Assembly: GCF_000304475.1 (NCBI RefSeq)
Contig: NC_018941.1
Span: 868,001 to 932,000, forward strand
Origin: Kazachstania africana CBS 2517
Lineage: Eukaryota; Ascomycota; Saccharomycetes; Saccharomycetales; Saccharomycetaceae
DNA: 64,000 bases
Direction: 5' to 3'
Below are positions 30,716 to 41,668 of this stretch, in pieces (positions within the stretch are counted from its first letter, which is position 1; every line of letters begins with the position of its first letter). A model generated the notes under the pieces. The model made no database searches. It was not told where the DNA came from and saw only the letters and a program-made list of their open reading frames with translations. A program made the translations under genes and the position numbers.

Positions 30716-33679
30716 TTAATGGTTTTCATTACCGTTTAAAGCAGCAACTTCAGCTCTTAGCTTTAATCTACCAGATAACATGTCGGAAATCTTGGTAAAT
30801 TCTTTCCAGTGAACTTCCTGGCCCTTTCTTAGTTCAACAATGGTTTCCTTTTCCCATAAGCGTGCAATTGGTTTGAAAGAAACATGAGAACCATTGACAC
30901 AGATAACTGCAGCAGAGTCATCTTCGTGTTCAACAGTTGGGACCTTTTCACCTTGTGAGTTGAATTTGAATCTTAATACACGTGCATCAGAATCCTTTGC
31001 AGTGGCTTGGTTGTTCTTGTTCCAGTTTTCAATGAATTTCATACATTTAACAGCAAATCTTGATGCAACGACACGATCCTTGGAAGAAGGAACACCACCT
31101 TGTTGAGCGTGACCTGGTAAAGCAGTTCTAACACCGAACTTACCACGGCTTTGTTCGGAGATGATATTGGCAATTAATTGTGTGCTGTAGACACTGGAGG
31201 CTTGTTCGTTTCTGATAAGAATCTTACCATTTCTGTTTTCACCTTTATCGTGACGGAAGTTTTCTTTTAATAAACTTAAATCTTCTTTAATAGATTCTAA
31301 ATCGATCTTATTTTCTGGAGTGTAGACAGAAACTGCACCAGTAACTAAACCAGTGAAGGAGGCAATGTAACCGGAGTGACCACCCTGGACTTCAACAACA
31401 AATACCCTCTTTCTAGTAGCAGAGGCACTTTGTTTAATGTCGTCAGTGTAGTTCACTAAAGAGTTCAGACAAGTGTCAACACCCAAAGAGTATTCAGTAC
31501 CTGGAACATTGTTTGAGATAGTGGCTGGGATTAAAGTCATTGGGATGTTAAATATTGGGTGGTCAACTCTAGCATCACGTAATTGTTTTAATGATTTGAA
31601 ACCTTCGAAACCACCAAGGATGATTAAACCATCAAATTTGAATTTTTGGAAGTAGTAGGCAATTGTACCCATGTCTTCAGCGGCAACAGATCTGTTGGTA
31701 CCGATTTCGGAACCACCTAAGTTGTGCCAGTTTTCAACATCAAGCCATGATAATTCTTTGACTTTACCAGTTTGAATTAAACCGCTGAAACCGTTCATAA
31801 TAGCATATGGTTTATGGCCATGAGACAAACAGTATAACGCAGCAGAACGGGTGGCAGCGTTCAAGGCGGCAGAAGGAGCACCAACATGGACAATACCAAC
31901 GTTTAATCTTTCATTTTCTGGTAACAATTCAGAACCATCGTCTTTAACAGTAGTAGAAAGGAAATTTTCGTATAGTTCAATGAATTCAGTGTCTCTTAAA
32001 GAGATAGCTTTGTCAAAATCTTTGCTTTCAATAGCATCGGCAACAGATTTAGTTAATGCAACAGATTCCATTAGTGGCATTCTAATGATCTTGTTTTCTA
32101 AAATACCAATTAATGGGGATGGGGTATCTGGAGTGTTTTCAAGGACGGCTCTAACAGCGTCAACACCTTGTAGGGTGGCTAACCATCTGTCATGAGCAAC
32201 AGCGGTACCACCTCTTTGAACGTGACCTAAAATGGTGACTTTAGTATCTAAACCTAAGTCGATTAAAGCGTCTTTGACGTCATTAGCAGTGACTGGGTTT
32301 AATTGATCATCAAGAGCACCTTCAGCGACAATGATAGTGTTGTTTCTTCTACCCTTAGCTCTGTGTCTTTGACAGACTTCCTTTAATTCATCTTGCCATT
32401 TACCGTGTGGAACAGCTCTTTCTGGGATGAAAATGTAATCAGCACCAGTGGCAATACCGGCCATCAAAGCTAACCAACCACAGTGTCTACCCATAACCTC
32501 AACAACGAAAGCTCTAGAATGAGATTTAGCAGTAGCATCAATGTAGTCAACCATTTCACAAATTCTCTCTAAAGCAGAATAAGCACCGATGGTAGAATCA
32601 GTACCAGACATATCGTTATCAATGGAACCGACTAAACCGACAATGGTTAAGTTTCTGTATGGAGCAACTTGTTCAGCTGTAAATTTACCATCCTTGACTA
32701 ATTCTTGGACTAAAGATGGCCATTCAGATCTGAAAAGGTCAGCACCGGTTAGGGAACCGTCACCACCACAGACGACTAAGGCATCAATACCTTCTGTGAT
32801 CAAATTGCCAGCAGCTTGTTTTCTACCTTCACGTTGTCTGAAACCCATACATCTAGCAGTACCGATTAAAGTACCACCTTCACTTAACCAACCTCTAACG
32901 TCTTCCCAGCTCATTTTCTTTAATAAATCACCACCTCTTAATAAACCTTCGTAACCTTCATAAACAGCATAAACGTCACAACCATAGTGTAAACCGGTAC
33001 GAACAACAGCACGAACAGCTGCGTTCATACCTGGAGAATCACCACCGGAAGTCATGACAGCAATCTTTTTTTTTGTCTTGTAGGCATTTAATGATGATTT
33101 TAATAAGTTAATAGCATCAGCTTGAAGACTTGAAGTGGATCTTGTAGCTTCAGTGGATTCATTTTGGTAGAAATCTTTGGAAGTTGGTTGAGCATCACTT
33201 GGATGAACGAAGTCGGTTAATTGAATTTCATTACCTAATGGATCGACAATACTAATCAAACTATCTGAATGTTTCTTGACGACGTTACCGAAGCTATTGG
33301 CAATTTCGCTTAATTCTGTAGAAAAATAGGTGACGTTAATGGTGGAATCCATGGTACCTTGTTCTTTGTTCATAAGTAAACGAACTTTTAATAAGGCACC
33401 TTGACTTTGTTCCTTGTTTGAAGCTTCTTGTTGTGGTACACGGAAACCTAAGTCATCGATTTCACTTAATTTGAAAGCTTCTAACCAAACTTCTTTTAAG
33501 GAGTCTTCAGAAGTACCAGAAGTTAAAAGTGGATTTTGGCCATGTTTAAATTTGTCAAATTCTTTGATTGTGGAAAAACCTAATAAATGATAAAATTGAA
33601 TTGTCTTCTTAAAAACAGAAGCATCAGTGGTAGCCAACGATCTGAAAGCTACACCGTAACAAGGTTCTTGTGATGACAT
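30716..33679 (-). CDS. PFK1: Phosphofructokinase alpha subunit
   Basis: Alpha subunit of the hetero-octameric ATP-dependent 6-phosphofructokinase, which phosphorylates fructose 6-phosphate to fructose 1,6-bisphosphate in glycolysis. The 987 residues equal the S. cerevisiae length. The N-terminal ~190 residues form the yeast-specific glyoxalase-like extension. The catalytic half follows (KKIAVMTSGGDSPGMNAAVR, VVCGGDGSLTGAD, GSIDNDMSGTD, EVMGRHCGWLAL), then the duplicated regulatory half (GLIILGGFEGFKSL, IPATISNNVPGTE, VEVQGGHSGYIA). Codon use is strongly biased, as expected for an abundant glycolytic enzyme. The promoter contains a Reb1 core (34169-34175). Confidence 0.98.
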   Translation of the reverse strand: MSSQEPCYGVAFRSLATTDASVFKKTIQFYHLLGFSTIKEFDKFKHGQNPLLTSGTSEDSLKEVWLEAFKLSEIDDLGFRVPQQEASNKEQSQGALLKVRLLMNKEQGTMDSTINVTYFSTELSEIANSFGNVVKKHSDSLISIVDPLGNEIQLTDFVHPSDAQPTSKDFYQNESTEATRSTSSLQADAINLLKSSLNAYKTKKKIAVMTSGGDSPGMNAAVRAVVRTGLHYGCDVYAVYEGYEGLLRGGDLLKKMSWEDVRGWLSEGGTLIGTARCMGFRQREGRKQAAGNLITEGIDALVVCGGDGSLTGADLFRSEWPSLVQELVKDGKFTAEQVAPYRNLTIVGLVGSIDNDMSGTDSTIGAYSALERICEMVDYIDATAKSHSRAFVVEVMGRHCGWLALMAGIATGADYIFIPERAVPHGKWQDELKEVCQRHRAKGRRNNTIIVAEGALDDQLNPVTANDVKDALIDLGLDTKVTILGHVQRGGTAVAHDRWLATLQGVDAVRAVLENTPDTPSPLIGILENKIIRMPLMESVALTKSVADAIESKDFDKAISLRDTEFIELYENFLSTTVKDDGSELLPENERLNVGIVHVGAPSAALNAATRSAALYCLSHGHKPYAIMNGFSGLIQTGKVKELSWLDVENWHNLGGSEIGTNRSVAAEDMGTIAYYFQKFKFDGLIILGGFEGFKSLKQLRDARVDHPIFNIPMTLIPATISNNVPGTEYSLGVDTCLNSLVNYTDDIKQSASATRKRVFVVEVQGGHSGYIASFTGLVTGAVSVYTPENKIDLESIKEDLSLLKENFRHDKGENRNGKILIRNEQASSVYSTQLIANIISEQSRGKFGVRTALPGHAQQGGVPSSKDRVVASRFAVKCMKFIENWNKNNQATAKDSDARVLRFKFNSQGEKVPTVEHEDDSAAVICVNGSHVSFKPIARLWEKETIVELRKGQEVHWKEFTKISDMLSGRLKLRAEVAALNGNENH

Positions 33680-34491
33680 AGCAATAAACTATTCAGGTCC
33701 TAATCTTGTTCTACGTTCAAAAAAGAGATGCACTAGTTAGTGATAAAAAAAATTTTATTTTTTCCTTTTATTCTTTTTTTTCAGAATGAATGAGATGTTT
33801 TGTTAATACTGCATGCAATTCGCAATGTAAAGTAAAATTTTTTTTTCCTTTCCGACAATTAAAAAAAAAGCTCGAGACGTTCAACATCGAAACACAAAAA
33901 TTTGGTTGCAATATCGTGGGATGTGACCATCCGAATCCTATTAAATTTATTTGAAAATTGCGATCACGGGATCATTAAACGGAATTTCAGTATCTGCCGC
34001 TACGCTTCCTGAGATAAAGTGAAAACAATAAGAAGGAGGATTTACTAAGACATGTTCGCAGAAATGGAAGATTAGATAGTTATTCCGAAATAGTGGTGCA
34101 GGAGGTCGTGGATTTTTTTTTTTGAACTTTTTCAGAAGATCCTTCGAAGAGCTAAGAGCCGATTAAGTCGGGTAAGGGCGGGTTCTGCTGAACAAATGAT
34201 GCCAAATACATGAGAGGAAAGAATGAAAGATAAGGCCGCTCCCGTTCAGCGGTTAATAGAATCGGCGTGAGCATACGGGTCCCTGACAAAATATGTGAGA
34301 AGCAAAAGCGAAAATGAATAGCACGTGATTGACAAAAGAAAAATCAGACAGCTGAGAAAGCAAACAGTGGAATCCTGGATGTGTGGATGTATTGGAAACT
34401 CTTTTACAGATGACACCATCAGTGGGCCAACGAGCTTATATGGAATGAGTTAAAGTACATATTATATACGCTATGTGTACATTTGTTTTCA
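33680..34491. promoter_or_regulatory. PFK1 promoter region with Reb1 core and CACGTG box
   Basis: About 810 bases between PFK1 and the YAP1801/1802 gene, mostly PFK1 promoter. It contains a Reb1 core CGGGTAA at 34169-34175, a CACGTG box at 34322-34327 and a poly(T)/poly(A) tract region near the start. No gene was seen. Confidence 0.5.
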
Positions 34492-35913
34492 TTATATGTC
34501 GAGAAGATGATTGTTACCGTTCTGTTGGTTTCCTTGTTGTGGTTGAAACGGATTGTATGTAAATTGGACGGGTACTGCCATGTATGTTACGCCAGTAGCT
34601 TGGGCGGCACCTGGATCTAGTGTACTGCCAACATATTGCTGTTGTGATTGTGGTTCTTCCGCAATATTACTCAAAGCGAATGGGTTATTGGACTTTCCTA
34701 TTGATGATGGAGATTGAATCATTGAACTAGAAGGTGTTTCAGTATATCCTCCGAAACCTGCGCCGGTGAACGTCGGTGTAACTTGTAAATTTGTGGAATA
34801 GTAACCAGTTTGAACATTTTGTAGGGGCATTGTTTGCGAAGTATAAATTTGTTGCTGTTGCTGTTGCGTTAGGAAGGGATTACTTGTAGGTTGTTGTTGG
34901 ACTTGTGGATTCTCGAATGAAAAAACTTCATTTGATTGAACTTGTGGTGTGAATGGGTTTGTAGACTGTTGTTGTAACGTTGGTGTGATAAGAAGTTGTT
35001 GTTGACTTTCTAATTGTTGCTGTAGAATTCTCTTTTGTTCTCTTATTTGTTCCAATTTATGTTGTGCCAAGGAAGTGCTTTCCATGGAAACGGTCCGTTT
35101 ATGCTGAGATACAGGTTCTTTTCCTGTCCTGATAGCAGGTTCTATCTTCTTTTGTCTTGGAGTATTGGCGCTATTATCTAGATGATTTTTTAAAGAATCG
35201 ACTAATTTTGTTGTAATATGTTTAATAACAGGTATATCTAATCCTACACTCTTTGCAACTTTTAAATACTTTACCACATATTCAGTCAATTCAACAAACT
35301 GTTCATAAATATTTAAAGTTCTCTCTGCATCTTTATATTCCAATTCAAAGAAAGATTCCAATAATTTGATCATATTTTCGTTTGTCTTATTATAAAGATG
35401 AAGTAAATCTTTAACTAAAAGCCTAAAAGTGAAAAATAATAAATCGTTACTACTTAAATCCATCCTTGAATACTTATTTTTGATTAAACTGATAATTTGA
35501 TTTTCCAAAGATTCCACTTCTGCCATTCTATTTGAATCATTTTTCAAATGATTATATTCGTTACATCTTGTTTTTAAGTAATTATTATAATTACTTAAAG
35601 CTTTTAAATCGTTCTGTGACCATTTACTTGATCTCAAGATTTTTGAAAGATTGAAAAATTGTGGTAAATTTTCTCCCAAGTAGCAGAATGTCATCGATTC
35701 ATTTTCCTGTGCAATTAGATGTAACACAACTAAGGATTTAAATATTATAGGCCATGAATTATTGTTATTGTTGATTCTATTATTTAAACAATTTATAATT
35801 TCAATAAAATTTGTTTCGTTAGATATATTCGACAAAATTGGTATAGTATATTTTTCCTTTGGAGGGGCTATTTTTATCTTAGTGGCACCTTTCACTAATT
35901 TTGTGAATGACAT
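34492..35913 (-). CDS. AP180-type clathrin adaptor (Yap1801/Yap1802)
   Basis: Endocytic adaptor that binds PI(4,5)P2, recruits cargo such as the Snc1 v-SNARE and links to clathrin and EH-domain proteins. The N-terminal ANTH domain (about residues 1-255) begins with the family-specific KLVKGATKIKIAPPKEKY, which contains the lipid-binding Lys cluster. The C-terminal half is Gln-rich with four NPF motifs (STNPFTP, TSNPFLT, SNNPFAL, YNPFQPQ) for EH domains and ends in LLDI, similar to a clathrin box. At 473 residues it is shorter than Yap1801 (about 637) and Yap1802 (about 568). Both are at equivalent places on the duplicated tracks, so the symbol is left open. Confidence 0.93.
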   Translation of the reverse strand: MSFTKLVKGATKIKIAPPKEKYTIPILSNISNETNFIEIINCLNNRINNNNNSWPIIFKSLVVLHLIAQENESMTFCYLGENLPQFFNLSKILRSSKWSQNDLKALSNYNNYLKTRCNEYNHLKNDSNRMAEVESLENQIISLIKNKYSRMDLSSNDLLFFTFRLLVKDLLHLYNKTNENMIKLLESFFELEYKDAERTLNIYEQFVELTEYVVKYLKVAKSVGLDIPVIKHITTKLVDSLKNHLDNSANTPRQKKIEPAIRTGKEPVSQHKRTVSMESTSLAQHKLEQIREQKRILQQQLESQQQLLITPTLQQQSTNPFTPQVQSNEVFSFENPQVQQQPTSNPFLTQQQQQQIYTSQTMPLQNVQTGYYSTNLQVTPTFTGAGFGGYTETPSSSMIQSPSSIGKSNNPFALSNIAEEPQSQQQYVGSTLDPGAAQATGVTYMAVPVQFTYNPFQPQQGNQQNGNNHLLDI

Positions 35914-36059
35914 CCCAGAATTGCTTGATCTTGAGTGGTGGATTTGATTGTTCGAATAAGGTTACTTATGATATTCACGTATAAAATTGCGAAATAAAAA
36001 AATTATCTTAACTTGTTCATGTTAATATGGCTAGTCTCCCTCATAAAAAAAAATAGGTT

Positions 36060-36068
36060 CCGGGTAAC
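36060..36068 (-). promoter_or_regulatory. Reb1 site
   Basis: CCGGGTAAC, i.e. GTTACCCGG on the minus strand, a full match to the RTTACCCG-type Reb1 consensus. It is in the divergent YAP1801/1802-MPC3 promoter. Confidence 0.6.
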
Positions 36069-36235
36069 GGAGAAGAGATTTCTGACAACTCGGTCTGGTC
36101 TCATGCACACACACCTAATACAGTACTGCTATTTTATCACCTATTCCGGCACAAGGAGATCTATCTGGTTCAGTGTATAAGGCAATATTACAATATTTTC
36201 AAAACTTATGATGTGTTTATCTGGTTTCTCCCACG

Positions 36236-36243
36236 GTTACCCG
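36236..36243 (+). promoter_or_regulatory. Reb1 site
   Basis: GTTACCCG, a match to the Reb1 consensus. Second of three in this promoter. Confidence 0.55.
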
Positions 36244-36373
36244 CCAAGGTATCCTGTATCTCGAAAACAGACACACTTTAAAAACAATCGAACCAGGAGA
36301 GCTATTGCCTCACTACATTACACTGCTGCATACACTCATTACAATTAACGAATATGACCATCTCTAGTCTCTG

Positions 36374-36382
36374 CCGGGTAAT
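36374..36382 (-). promoter_or_regulatory. Reb1 site
   Basis: CCGGGTAAT, i.e. ATTACCCGG on the minus strand, a full Reb1 consensus. Third of three in this promoter. Confidence 0.6.
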
Positions 36383-36915
36383 GCATTCCTCGGATTCTCC
36401 CGCGGCGGACTTTTCTATCCTCTCACCCCTGTCTCCCTTTCGGTCTCTCTTTCTCAGTTCTTGCAAGCCGTCCTTACAAAGCACCACCCACAACAGTCAG
36501 TTTTAAACTGTTCCGCCAATCATACATGACGTAACTAAAATAAACCTGGTTGTCTTCGTAATAAAAGTAAGAAATTGATATGTGTGTAAATTTTACATTA
36601 TTTCATCACGCATATCTAGCACTAACATCGTAAAAGCTTCTCTTGATTTAGCCCCCCACAAAAAAAAAAAAGAAGGAAACGAGTAAATTCACTGTCTTGC
36701 TACTTTTCTAATTTTGATAATTGGCCCGAGGAGCAAGAGAGCCATTCGCTAACCTTAACAACTTCGAGTTAATTAAGAGACAACTCGTATAAGCAAACAT
36801 CATACTAAGCACATCAAGTATATATATCACAACTCATTATATCAACAACAACAACTGTCATATTTTTACTCTAGCTCTCAAAATAGTCCTGGATTCACGA
36901 GTATAATACGTAATA

Positions 36916-37353
36916 ATGTCAACTATAGGGATAGCATTCAAAAGATTCTGGAATAGTCAAACTGGTCCAAAAACTGTTCATTTTTGGGCTCCTGCTTTAA
37001 AATGGTCCCTTGTCTTTGCAGGTATAAATGATATAAAGAGGCCAGTCAATAAAGTTAGTGGAACACAGAGTCTATCATTGATGGCGACTGGTCTCGTTTG
37101 GACTAGGTGGTCATTCGTTATTATACCAAAGAATTACCTTCTAGCGAGTGTTAATTTCTTCCTAGCAGGAACTGCAGGTTACCAAGTTATGAGATTGATT
37201 AATTACAGATTAGATGCAGGTGACTCTATGAAACAAGTGTTCAAATATATCATTACTTCAAAACCAGATACTGTTAACCAGATTGAAGATTCAAAAAATG
37301 TTAATAATCGACAACAAAATACTCAACAGAAACAGAATGAAATAACGCATTAA
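36916..37353 (+). CDS. MPC3: Mitochondrial pyruvate carrier subunit (Mpc2/Mpc3)
   Basis: Subunit of the inner-membrane pyruvate carrier that pairs with Mpc1. In S. cerevisiae Mpc2 serves fermentative and Mpc3 respiratory conditions. The family core is intact: RFWNSQTGPKTVHFWAPALKW at 9-29, then three hydrophobic segments (WSLVFAGINDI; SLSLMATGLVWTRWSFVI; KNYLLASVNFFLAGTAGYQ). The length of 145, with a hydrophilic tail ending ITH, is closer to Mpc3 (about 146, also ending ITH) than to Mpc2 (about 129). It is divergent from the clathrin adaptor and convergent with LSC2, as MPC3 is in S. cerevisiae. Confidence 0.9.
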   Translation: MSTIGIAFKRFWNSQTGPKTVHFWAPALKWSLVFAGINDIKRPVNKVSGTQSLSLMATGLVWTRWSFVIIPKNYLLASVNFFLAGTAGYQVMRLINYRLDAGDSMKQVFKYIITSKPDTVNQIEDSKNVNNRQQNTQQKQNEITH

Positions 37354-37534
37354 AAAATATGTACTTATGAATTTATATTCTTCTTACTTTTCTCTTTTTC
37401 ACTCCATATAATAAGCATTTTTCTTCAATAATATTTTTATTTTATTCCTTTGTCTTCTTTTGTACTTTAAGAGAATATATATATATATATTATTTGACCT
37501 TATTTTTTTACAAATCGATTCTGTCGAGATCAAT

Positions 37535-38806
37535 TTATGCAGAAGCCAATTCAACCGCTTTTGCCGCTGCTGGATCTAACTGATCAAACGAATGGATTTT
37601 GAGCCCCGATCTTTTAATAATTTCAAGTCCTTCTTCTAAATTTGTACCTTGTAATCTTGCAATGATTGGAACTTTCAGTCCTAACTCATTGGTTGCATCT
37701 ACAAGGCCTTTAGCCACATAATCGCATCTAACAATACCGCCAAAGATATTGACAAAGATTGCCTTAACTTTTTCATTGGACATAATCAATTCAAATCCTT
37801 TCTTGATGGTTTCAGGCGTTGCACCGCCACCACAATCTAAGAAATTTGCAGGATTACCACCATTCAATTTAATGACATCCATGGTAGCCATAGCTAAACC
37901 TGCACCATTTACAAGACAACCGATGTTACCTTGTTTCAATTTAACAAAATTCAGATCATTCTTTTTAGCTTCAATTTCATCAGGGTCTTCCTGTGTTAAG
38001 TCTCTCCACTCAAAGATTTCTTTTTGTTTGAAACTAGCGTTATCATCGAAGCCAAATTTCGCATCCATGCACATAACCGCATGTTTTATTTTTCCTGATG
38101 ACGTCTTTAATGAAACTTCGCTCAATGGGTTAATCTCAACTTGCGTTGAATCCCTTTCAATAAAAATCTTATACAAACTTAAAATGGTTCTTGCCGTATC
38201 ATCTAATAATTCTTTACTAAAATTTAAGCTCTTCGCAATATCTCTAGCATCATCCATAGTGATTCCTTTTGAGAGATCTTCAACATAGAATTTGTTGATA
38301 GCATCAGGATTTTTGGCCGCAACTTCTTCAATGTTTACACCCCCATCTTTTGACGCAATGATCAATGGAACTTTCTTTTCTCTATCCATTAAAATAGATA
38401 AATATGCCTCTTTCTCTACATTAATCTTCTCGACAACGTATACGCCAGATACAAATTTACCATCTGGACCACTTTGCTTAGTAATTAAATGATTACCCAA
38501 CATCTTCGAAGCTGCATCCGCAATTTCATTGCTCAGATTACTATTTATAACTTTAACACCAGTTGGAAATCCACTCTCTTTGAAGTGGCCCTTCCCACGG
38601 CCACCGGTTAATGCTTGAGCTTTTAATACAACCTGGGCACAATTCAAATCTTTCGCAATTTGTGTTGCTTCTTGAGGAGAAAAAGCAATGCTGCCTCTAG
38701 GAGTAGGGACATCATATTTCCGCAGCAATTGTGCAGACCTATATTCATGAATCGAAAGATTTCTTCTCCCAAGAAGTGGTCTTAATCTGATTGAACTTCT
38801 TAACAT
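37535..38806 (-). CDS. LSC2: Succinyl-CoA ligase beta subunit, mitochondrial
   Basis: Beta subunit of succinyl-CoA synthetase, which makes succinate and ATP from succinyl-CoA in the TCA cycle. It pairs with Lsc1. The 423 residues compare with about 427 in S. cerevisiae. The N-terminus (MLRSSIRLRPLLGRRNLS) is an Arg-rich mitochondrial presequence. The ATP-grasp domain has the nucleotide loop VLKAQALTGGRGKGHF, and the C-terminal domain shows NGAGLAMATMD, LDCGGGAT and NIFGGIVRCDYVAKGLVDA, which contribute to CoA/succinyl-phosphate binding. All core motifs are intact. Confidence 0.98.
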   Translation of the reverse strand: MLRSSIRLRPLLGRRNLSIHEYRSAQLLRKYDVPTPRGSIAFSPQEATQIAKDLNCAQVVLKAQALTGGRGKGHFKESGFPTGVKVINSNLSNEIADAASKMLGNHLITKQSGPDGKFVSGVYVVEKINVEKEAYLSILMDREKKVPLIIASKDGGVNIEEVAAKNPDAINKFYVEDLSKGITMDDARDIAKSLNFSKELLDDTARTILSLYKIFIERDSTQVEINPLSEVSLKTSSGKIKHAVMCMDAKFGFDDNASFKQKEIFEWRDLTQEDPDEIEAKKNDLNFVKLKQGNIGCLVNGAGLAMATMDVIKLNGGNPANFLDCGGGATPETIKKGFELIMSNEKVKAIFVNIFGGIVRCDYVAKGLVDATNELGLKVPIIARLQGTNLEEGLEIIKRSGLKIHSFDQLDPAAAKAVELASA

Positions 38807-39245
38807 TTTATTTTTTTTATTATTTTTTCAAAGCTTACTCGACAATGACACTGTGCCTGAAGTAGAAAGTGCTTTTCACTAATTAACAGCAGTTCTTGTC
38901 TTTATATTTATAGAAAACTTGTTGTGAGTCTAACCATCTTGTCCTTCTGTTACAGCCCCCCTTGGTCGAATACGAGAGACGATTACAAAACTCAACGATG
39001 GTCTTTGTGCGGAGTTTTTTCTCAGATTCTTCATATGCACGGCCCCGCGTTGTTTGAGGTGAACCGCCACATACGAAAAATATTCGATTTGTTAAACTGA
39101 ATGAGAACGTTCAATTGGCTCAAAGTTAGACGGCTTTCCAGTCAAATTACGCCAATTGGACTTGTTAATAATTCTATCACTAATATACAGTTGATTAAAA
39201 TACCTAGAGGAGAAAAGTAGTACCTATATATTTATGTAATACCCT
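38807..39245. other. LSC2 promoter / SDA1 3' region
   Basis: About 440 bases between two minus-strand genes. The LSC2 side includes a C-rich stretch (CCCCCCTTGG). No other gene is apparent. Confidence 0.5.
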
Positions 39246-41531
39246 CTAGTAACCTTTCTTCTTTTGCTTGGTAATGTGTGCACGTAAAACTTTTTGTTTG
39301 TCTCTTAAGGACATCTTTTGTTTCCCCTTGACTGATCTCTTGTGGATCATCATGACGAAGTTCTTCTTTCTTTGCTTTTCTCTGTTGGTTGTGGAATGTG
39401 CATTATCACGTTTACCACGTCTACTACCATACTTGTCACGATCTTCACGTCCCTCCATGATTTTCTGTATTCTCTCTTCACGAGTTTGTTTGTACTTAAC
39501 TGGACCAACCAAAGCATCTGCATCGACTAATTCTTCATTACTACGTTTTGCCATACCCATAAGTTTAGCAACACCTTCTTCCGTACGTAATTCCTGCAAC
39601 TTGGCAAAATCAGCTGGTGTTAAGATACGTGTGGATGCAATCTCACGGAAAGCTTCTTCTGGATCCATTGACTTTGTTTCTTTTTCTTCTTCATCTACTC
39701 CCATGCCCTCTGTTTTCTCCTCTTCATCATCACTTAACTCAAGATCAGAGTCGGAAGGAGTGTCTTTCTTTTCTTCGTCACTGTCATCTACATTGACATC
39801 GTATTCTTTATCACTTTCAACAGTAACCCATTCTCCATCTACGTCTTCGGCTTCATCGTTACTCTCCACCTCCCAATTTGCATCATCGTCTTCATCATTT
39901 CCATTACTGCTCTTTTCTTGATCTCGTTTCCATTTTGCTAATAATTCTATACCTTCAATACCTCTAACACTGTTTTCCACACCGAACTGAGGTCTTTTTG
40001 ATTCACCATCCTTCCCGCTCTTCTTCAACTCTAACAACTCCAATGATGCAGTCTTACCACGATCTTTTTTCTTCAACAATTCAGGAGCAACCTCTCTGTA
40101 TAAGGATAATAATGACTTGGCAGCCATATTAACACCTTTAGCCTTTGACCCTTTATATTCAACTAAATCCTGTAATAATGTCTCATCAATAGCTAACGGA
40201 GCACGAGAGCAAATTTCTCGTATAGTGTTTAAACCTGCTGCTGCGACTTCACTAGCAACACCATCAGATACAAATTCGTTGGCAATTTTTTTGACCATTT
40301 CTTGGATAACTTCAGGTGGAACTAATTCATGACATGCTTGAGCCGATGCGGCCATGATTTTGGTGACATCTTTTTGTTTTGGCGTCAAATACTTTAGAAA
40401 AAATGTGTAGATACCTAAAACAATAAGTTTGTGTGTACCTATCATTCTGGATAGTAATTGCATTATAGAAATCTTTTGTTCTATATTGAATTTATTTGTC
40501 TTTTTACCTGATGATAAGTGCTCCTTGAATAGTTTTTCAGCAAATCCCTGTGGATCTCTCAACAAATGGATAGCACTGAAATTTAAATAGTAGTTGTTAT
40601 TAGACTTACCATTTTTCTTCTTTTTCATAACTTTTAAAGCATTGGTTAATTTCTTACCACGCTTACTAGATTTTTTATTAACTTGCATTTTGTGTTTTAA
40701 AGCATCTAAATCGACATCATCGTCATTTTCAGCTTCATCATCAAAGTTTTCTTCACGCTCTTTATCAGCATCTAAGAAAAACTTGATACCCATAATAGCA
40801 ACTTTAACATCATCGTGTAGCGCAGCTTGTGTCATAATCTCTACCGTACGAGAATCATCCCAAATACCACGTCTCCATAGTTCTTTAGTCAATTTAGCGG
40901 CCCAGATACCCTGAGAATCTGGTTGATCCAATAAGTTGAAACAAATGGCCTGAGTAGATCTATTCAATTTTTGGTTTTTTGAGCCGGTGTTACTGTTTTT
41001 TAATAATGTGATTAGGTTATTGTAAATAAGATTTCTAATTTCTTTTGCATGTGAGTTGATTGCCATCGAGTTGCTCGAAGTTGAGTATGCAATCAACAAT
41101 GGAAATAAAGTTTGAATTAGTTCCTCAGATGATATAACGTTCTTGTTTTTTAATATAGTCAAAGATGTGATTATCTTTTCTTTCAATTCATAAGGTAACG
41201 TTTTATGATATTCTAACAATAGTTGTTTCAATTCACTGGTGAAATTAGCAGTTTCCTTTGGAAAACATGAACACACCTGTGATACAAATCCGATAAGCTC
41301 GATCAGTTGGGTTGAAGAGTTATCTGAGGTGTTCGTTTCTGAACTTTCTACACTCGACTGGGCACCACTGGCTGCAGACATCCCGTTTAACATAAATATA
41401 TCTCTTAATGATTCATAATGAGAATATTGTTGCAAAAATTCTTCATGATAGGATTCAGGATCTCTTTTTACCAGGTTCTGTAAAAGAATAATATTATTTG
41501 GCAGTATTGTAGCCCTTCCACGTTTAACCAT
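39246..41531 (-). CDS. SDA1: Sda1, 60S pre-ribosome maturation and export factor
   Basis: Essential nucleolar and nuclear protein needed for late pre-60S maturation and export, and for G1 progression with actin organisation. The 761 residues match S. cerevisiae (about 767). The N-terminal 500 residues are an alpha-solenoid with the SDA1 family core ([33 protein letters not shown]). An acidic stretch is at about 545-640 ([28 protein letters not shown]), and a very basic C-terminus carries the SDA1 signature ([20 protein letters not shown] and [20 protein letters not shown]). Upstream are PAC-like GATGAG cores and an RRPE, fitting ribosome-biogenesis regulation. Confidence 0.97.
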   Translation of the reverse strand: MVKRGRATILPNNIILLQNLVKRDPESYHEEFLQQYSHYESLRDIFMLNGMSAASGAQSSVESSETNTSDNSSTQLIELIGFVSQVCSCFPKETANFTSELKQLLLEYHKTLPYELKEKIITSLTILKNKNVISSEELIQTLFPLLIAYSTSSNSMAINSHAKEIRNLIYNNLITLLKNSNTGSKNQKLNRSTQAICFNLLDQPDSQGIWAAKLTKELWRRGIWDDSRTVEIMTQAALHDDVKVAIMGIKFFLDADKEREENFDDEAENDDDVDLDALKHKMQVNKKSSKRGKKLTNALKVMKKKKNGKSNNNYYLNFSAIHLLRDPQGFAEKLFKEHLSSGKKTNKFNIEQKISIMQLLSRMIGTHKLIVLGIYTFFLKYLTPKQKDVTKIMAASAQACHELVPPEVIQEMVKKIANEFVSDGVASEVAAAGLNTIREICSRAPLAIDETLLQDLVEYKGSKAKGVNMAAKSLLSLYREVAPELLKKKDRGKTASLELLELKKSGKDGESKRPQFGVENSVRGIEGIELLAKWKRDQEKSSNGNDEDDDANWEVESNDEAEDVDGEWVTVESDKEYDVNVDDSDEEKKDTPSDSDLELSDDEEEKTEGMGVDEEEKETKSMDPEEAFREIASTRILTPADFAKLQELRTEEGVAKLMGMAKRSNEELVDADALVGPVKYKQTREERIQKIMEGREDRDKYGSRRGKRDNAHSTTNREKQRKKNFVMMIHKRSVKGKQKMSLRDKQKVLRAHITKQKKKGY

Positions 41532-41571
41532 CTTATTTTACTGGTGGCCCTATTTAACCTGCTATGTCTGA

Positions 41572-41591
41572 GAGATGAGATGAGATGAGAT
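41572..41591. repeat. (GAGAT)4 tandem repeat containing three PAC cores
   Basis: Four perfect GAGAT units about 40-60 bases upstream of SDA1 create three GATGAG hexamers, the core of the PAC element (GCGATGAG). Confidence 0.8.
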
Positions 41592-41618
41592 GGCCCTCCA
41601 TTTAAATTTTCATAGCAT

Positions 41619-41628
41619 TGAAAATTTT
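41619..41628 (+). promoter_or_regulatory. RRPE-like element upstream of SDA1
   Basis: TGAAAATTTT, close to the ribosomal-RNA-processing element TGAAAAATTT (Stb3), lies about 90 bases upstream of SDA1 and next to the PAC-like repeat. Confidence 0.45.
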
Positions 41629-41668
41629 GCGATATCAGAAGTTTGAATGAGCCAATTCAAAAAAATAG

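Larger units (their letters stand above)
35914..36915. other. 1.0 kb divergent promoter, YAP1801/1802 to MPC3
   Basis: The spacer holds three Reb1 consensus sites (listed separately) and an A12 tract near 36660. The only open frame (63 codons) has no family resemblance. Confidence 0.6.
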
